Positions 21,872-21,935 of a stretch of 21,935 nucleotides of DNA are shown here, piece by piece. Numbering within the stretch: the stretch's first letter is position 1; each line of letters opens with the position of its first letter. This DNA comes from an uncultured Bacilli bacterium (GTDB lineage Bacteria > Bacillota_I > Bacilli_A > RF39 > UBA660), in the NCBI GenBank assembly GCA_934099115.1, contig CAKOPK010000015.1, positions 1 through 21,935 of the forward strand, written 5' to 3'. The notes under the pieces were generated by a model. That model did no database searches, was not told the DNA's origin, and saw only the letters and a program-made list of their open reading frames with translations. A program made the translations under genes and the position numbers.

Positions 21872-21935
21872 ATGCTAAAAAATGCTATAGCATATATTTT
21901 AAGAAAAAGAAATAGAACAATTATAGTATTTATTA
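21872..21935 (+). CDS. Putative ABC transporter permease (FtsX-like), 5' end only
   Basis: Only the first 21 codons are in the window: MLKNAIAYILRKRNRTIIVF and on. This short basic stretch followed by a hydrophobic start is typical of MacB/FtsX-type permeases of Firmicutes (NAxAYIxRKxxRTxIxF). AGGAGG lies eight bases before ATG 21872. Regulation appears strong: a consensus promoter, a leader terminator and a palindrome upstream. The assignment rests on 21 residues and the substrate cannot be judged. Confidence 0.6.
   Translation, partial: MLKNAIAYILRKRNRTIIVFI

Overview
The window is very AT-rich (roughly 70% A+T or more by eye) and reads as chromosomal DNA of a low-GC Gram-positive (Bacillota) anaerobe. 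Evidence for this: an oxygen-independent class III ribonucleotide reductase with its activase, DltA/DltC-type genes, a CwlJ-type spore cortex hydrolase, strong Shine-Dalgarno (SD) sites and many extended -10 promoters (TGnTATAAT). The standard code (table 11) applies. TGA ends the GH3 and adenylation genes, prfB (RF2, the UGA-reading factor) is present with its programmed +1 frameshift, and the tRNA-Trp anticodon is CCA. Lineage cannot be fixed further; an uncultured gut Bacilli/Erysipelotrichia-like spore former would fit.

Layout. 1-4629: a cell-envelope/carrier-protein cluster. A membrane-anchored GH3 glycosidase and an Sfp-type phosphopantetheinyl transferase (minus strand) diverge from vanW, a DltA-like adenylation enzyme and a DltC-like carrier protein (plus strand). 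The transferase could load the carrier and the adenylation enzyme could charge it, probably with D-alanine, but no DltB or DltD acceptor side is present. This is the most unusual assembly in the window. 4630-7190: a gene graveyard around an intact PrsW-like protease, with remnants of an XRE regulator, a 61-codon ORF broken by one TGA, a SEC-C protein and a RhuM protein.

7197-11150: a NERD-HRDC protein, an EF-Tu fragment lacking the GTPase domain, a transglutaminase-fold protein and an amidase with four LysM repeats. 11225-15150: a Crp/Fnr-type regulator divergent from nrdD-nrdG-dut, a deoxynucleotide supply operon, with a palindrome between them. 15230-16863: a second transglutaminase-fold paralogue, tRNA-Trp, and cwlJ.

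16919-21108: an operon of an Abi_2/HEPN protein and HtrA (minus strand), then a zinc-dependent phospholipase C-like gene and prfB (plus strand). 21109-21935: small ORFs, one transposase-like, and a divergent regulatory region with a consensus promoter and a leader terminator in front of a putative ABC-transporter permease cut by the window end.

The amidase and cwlJ carry the same SigK-like promoter pattern (AC-N16-CATAnnnTA), which supports a spore-forming host with mother-cell expression of both hydrolases.
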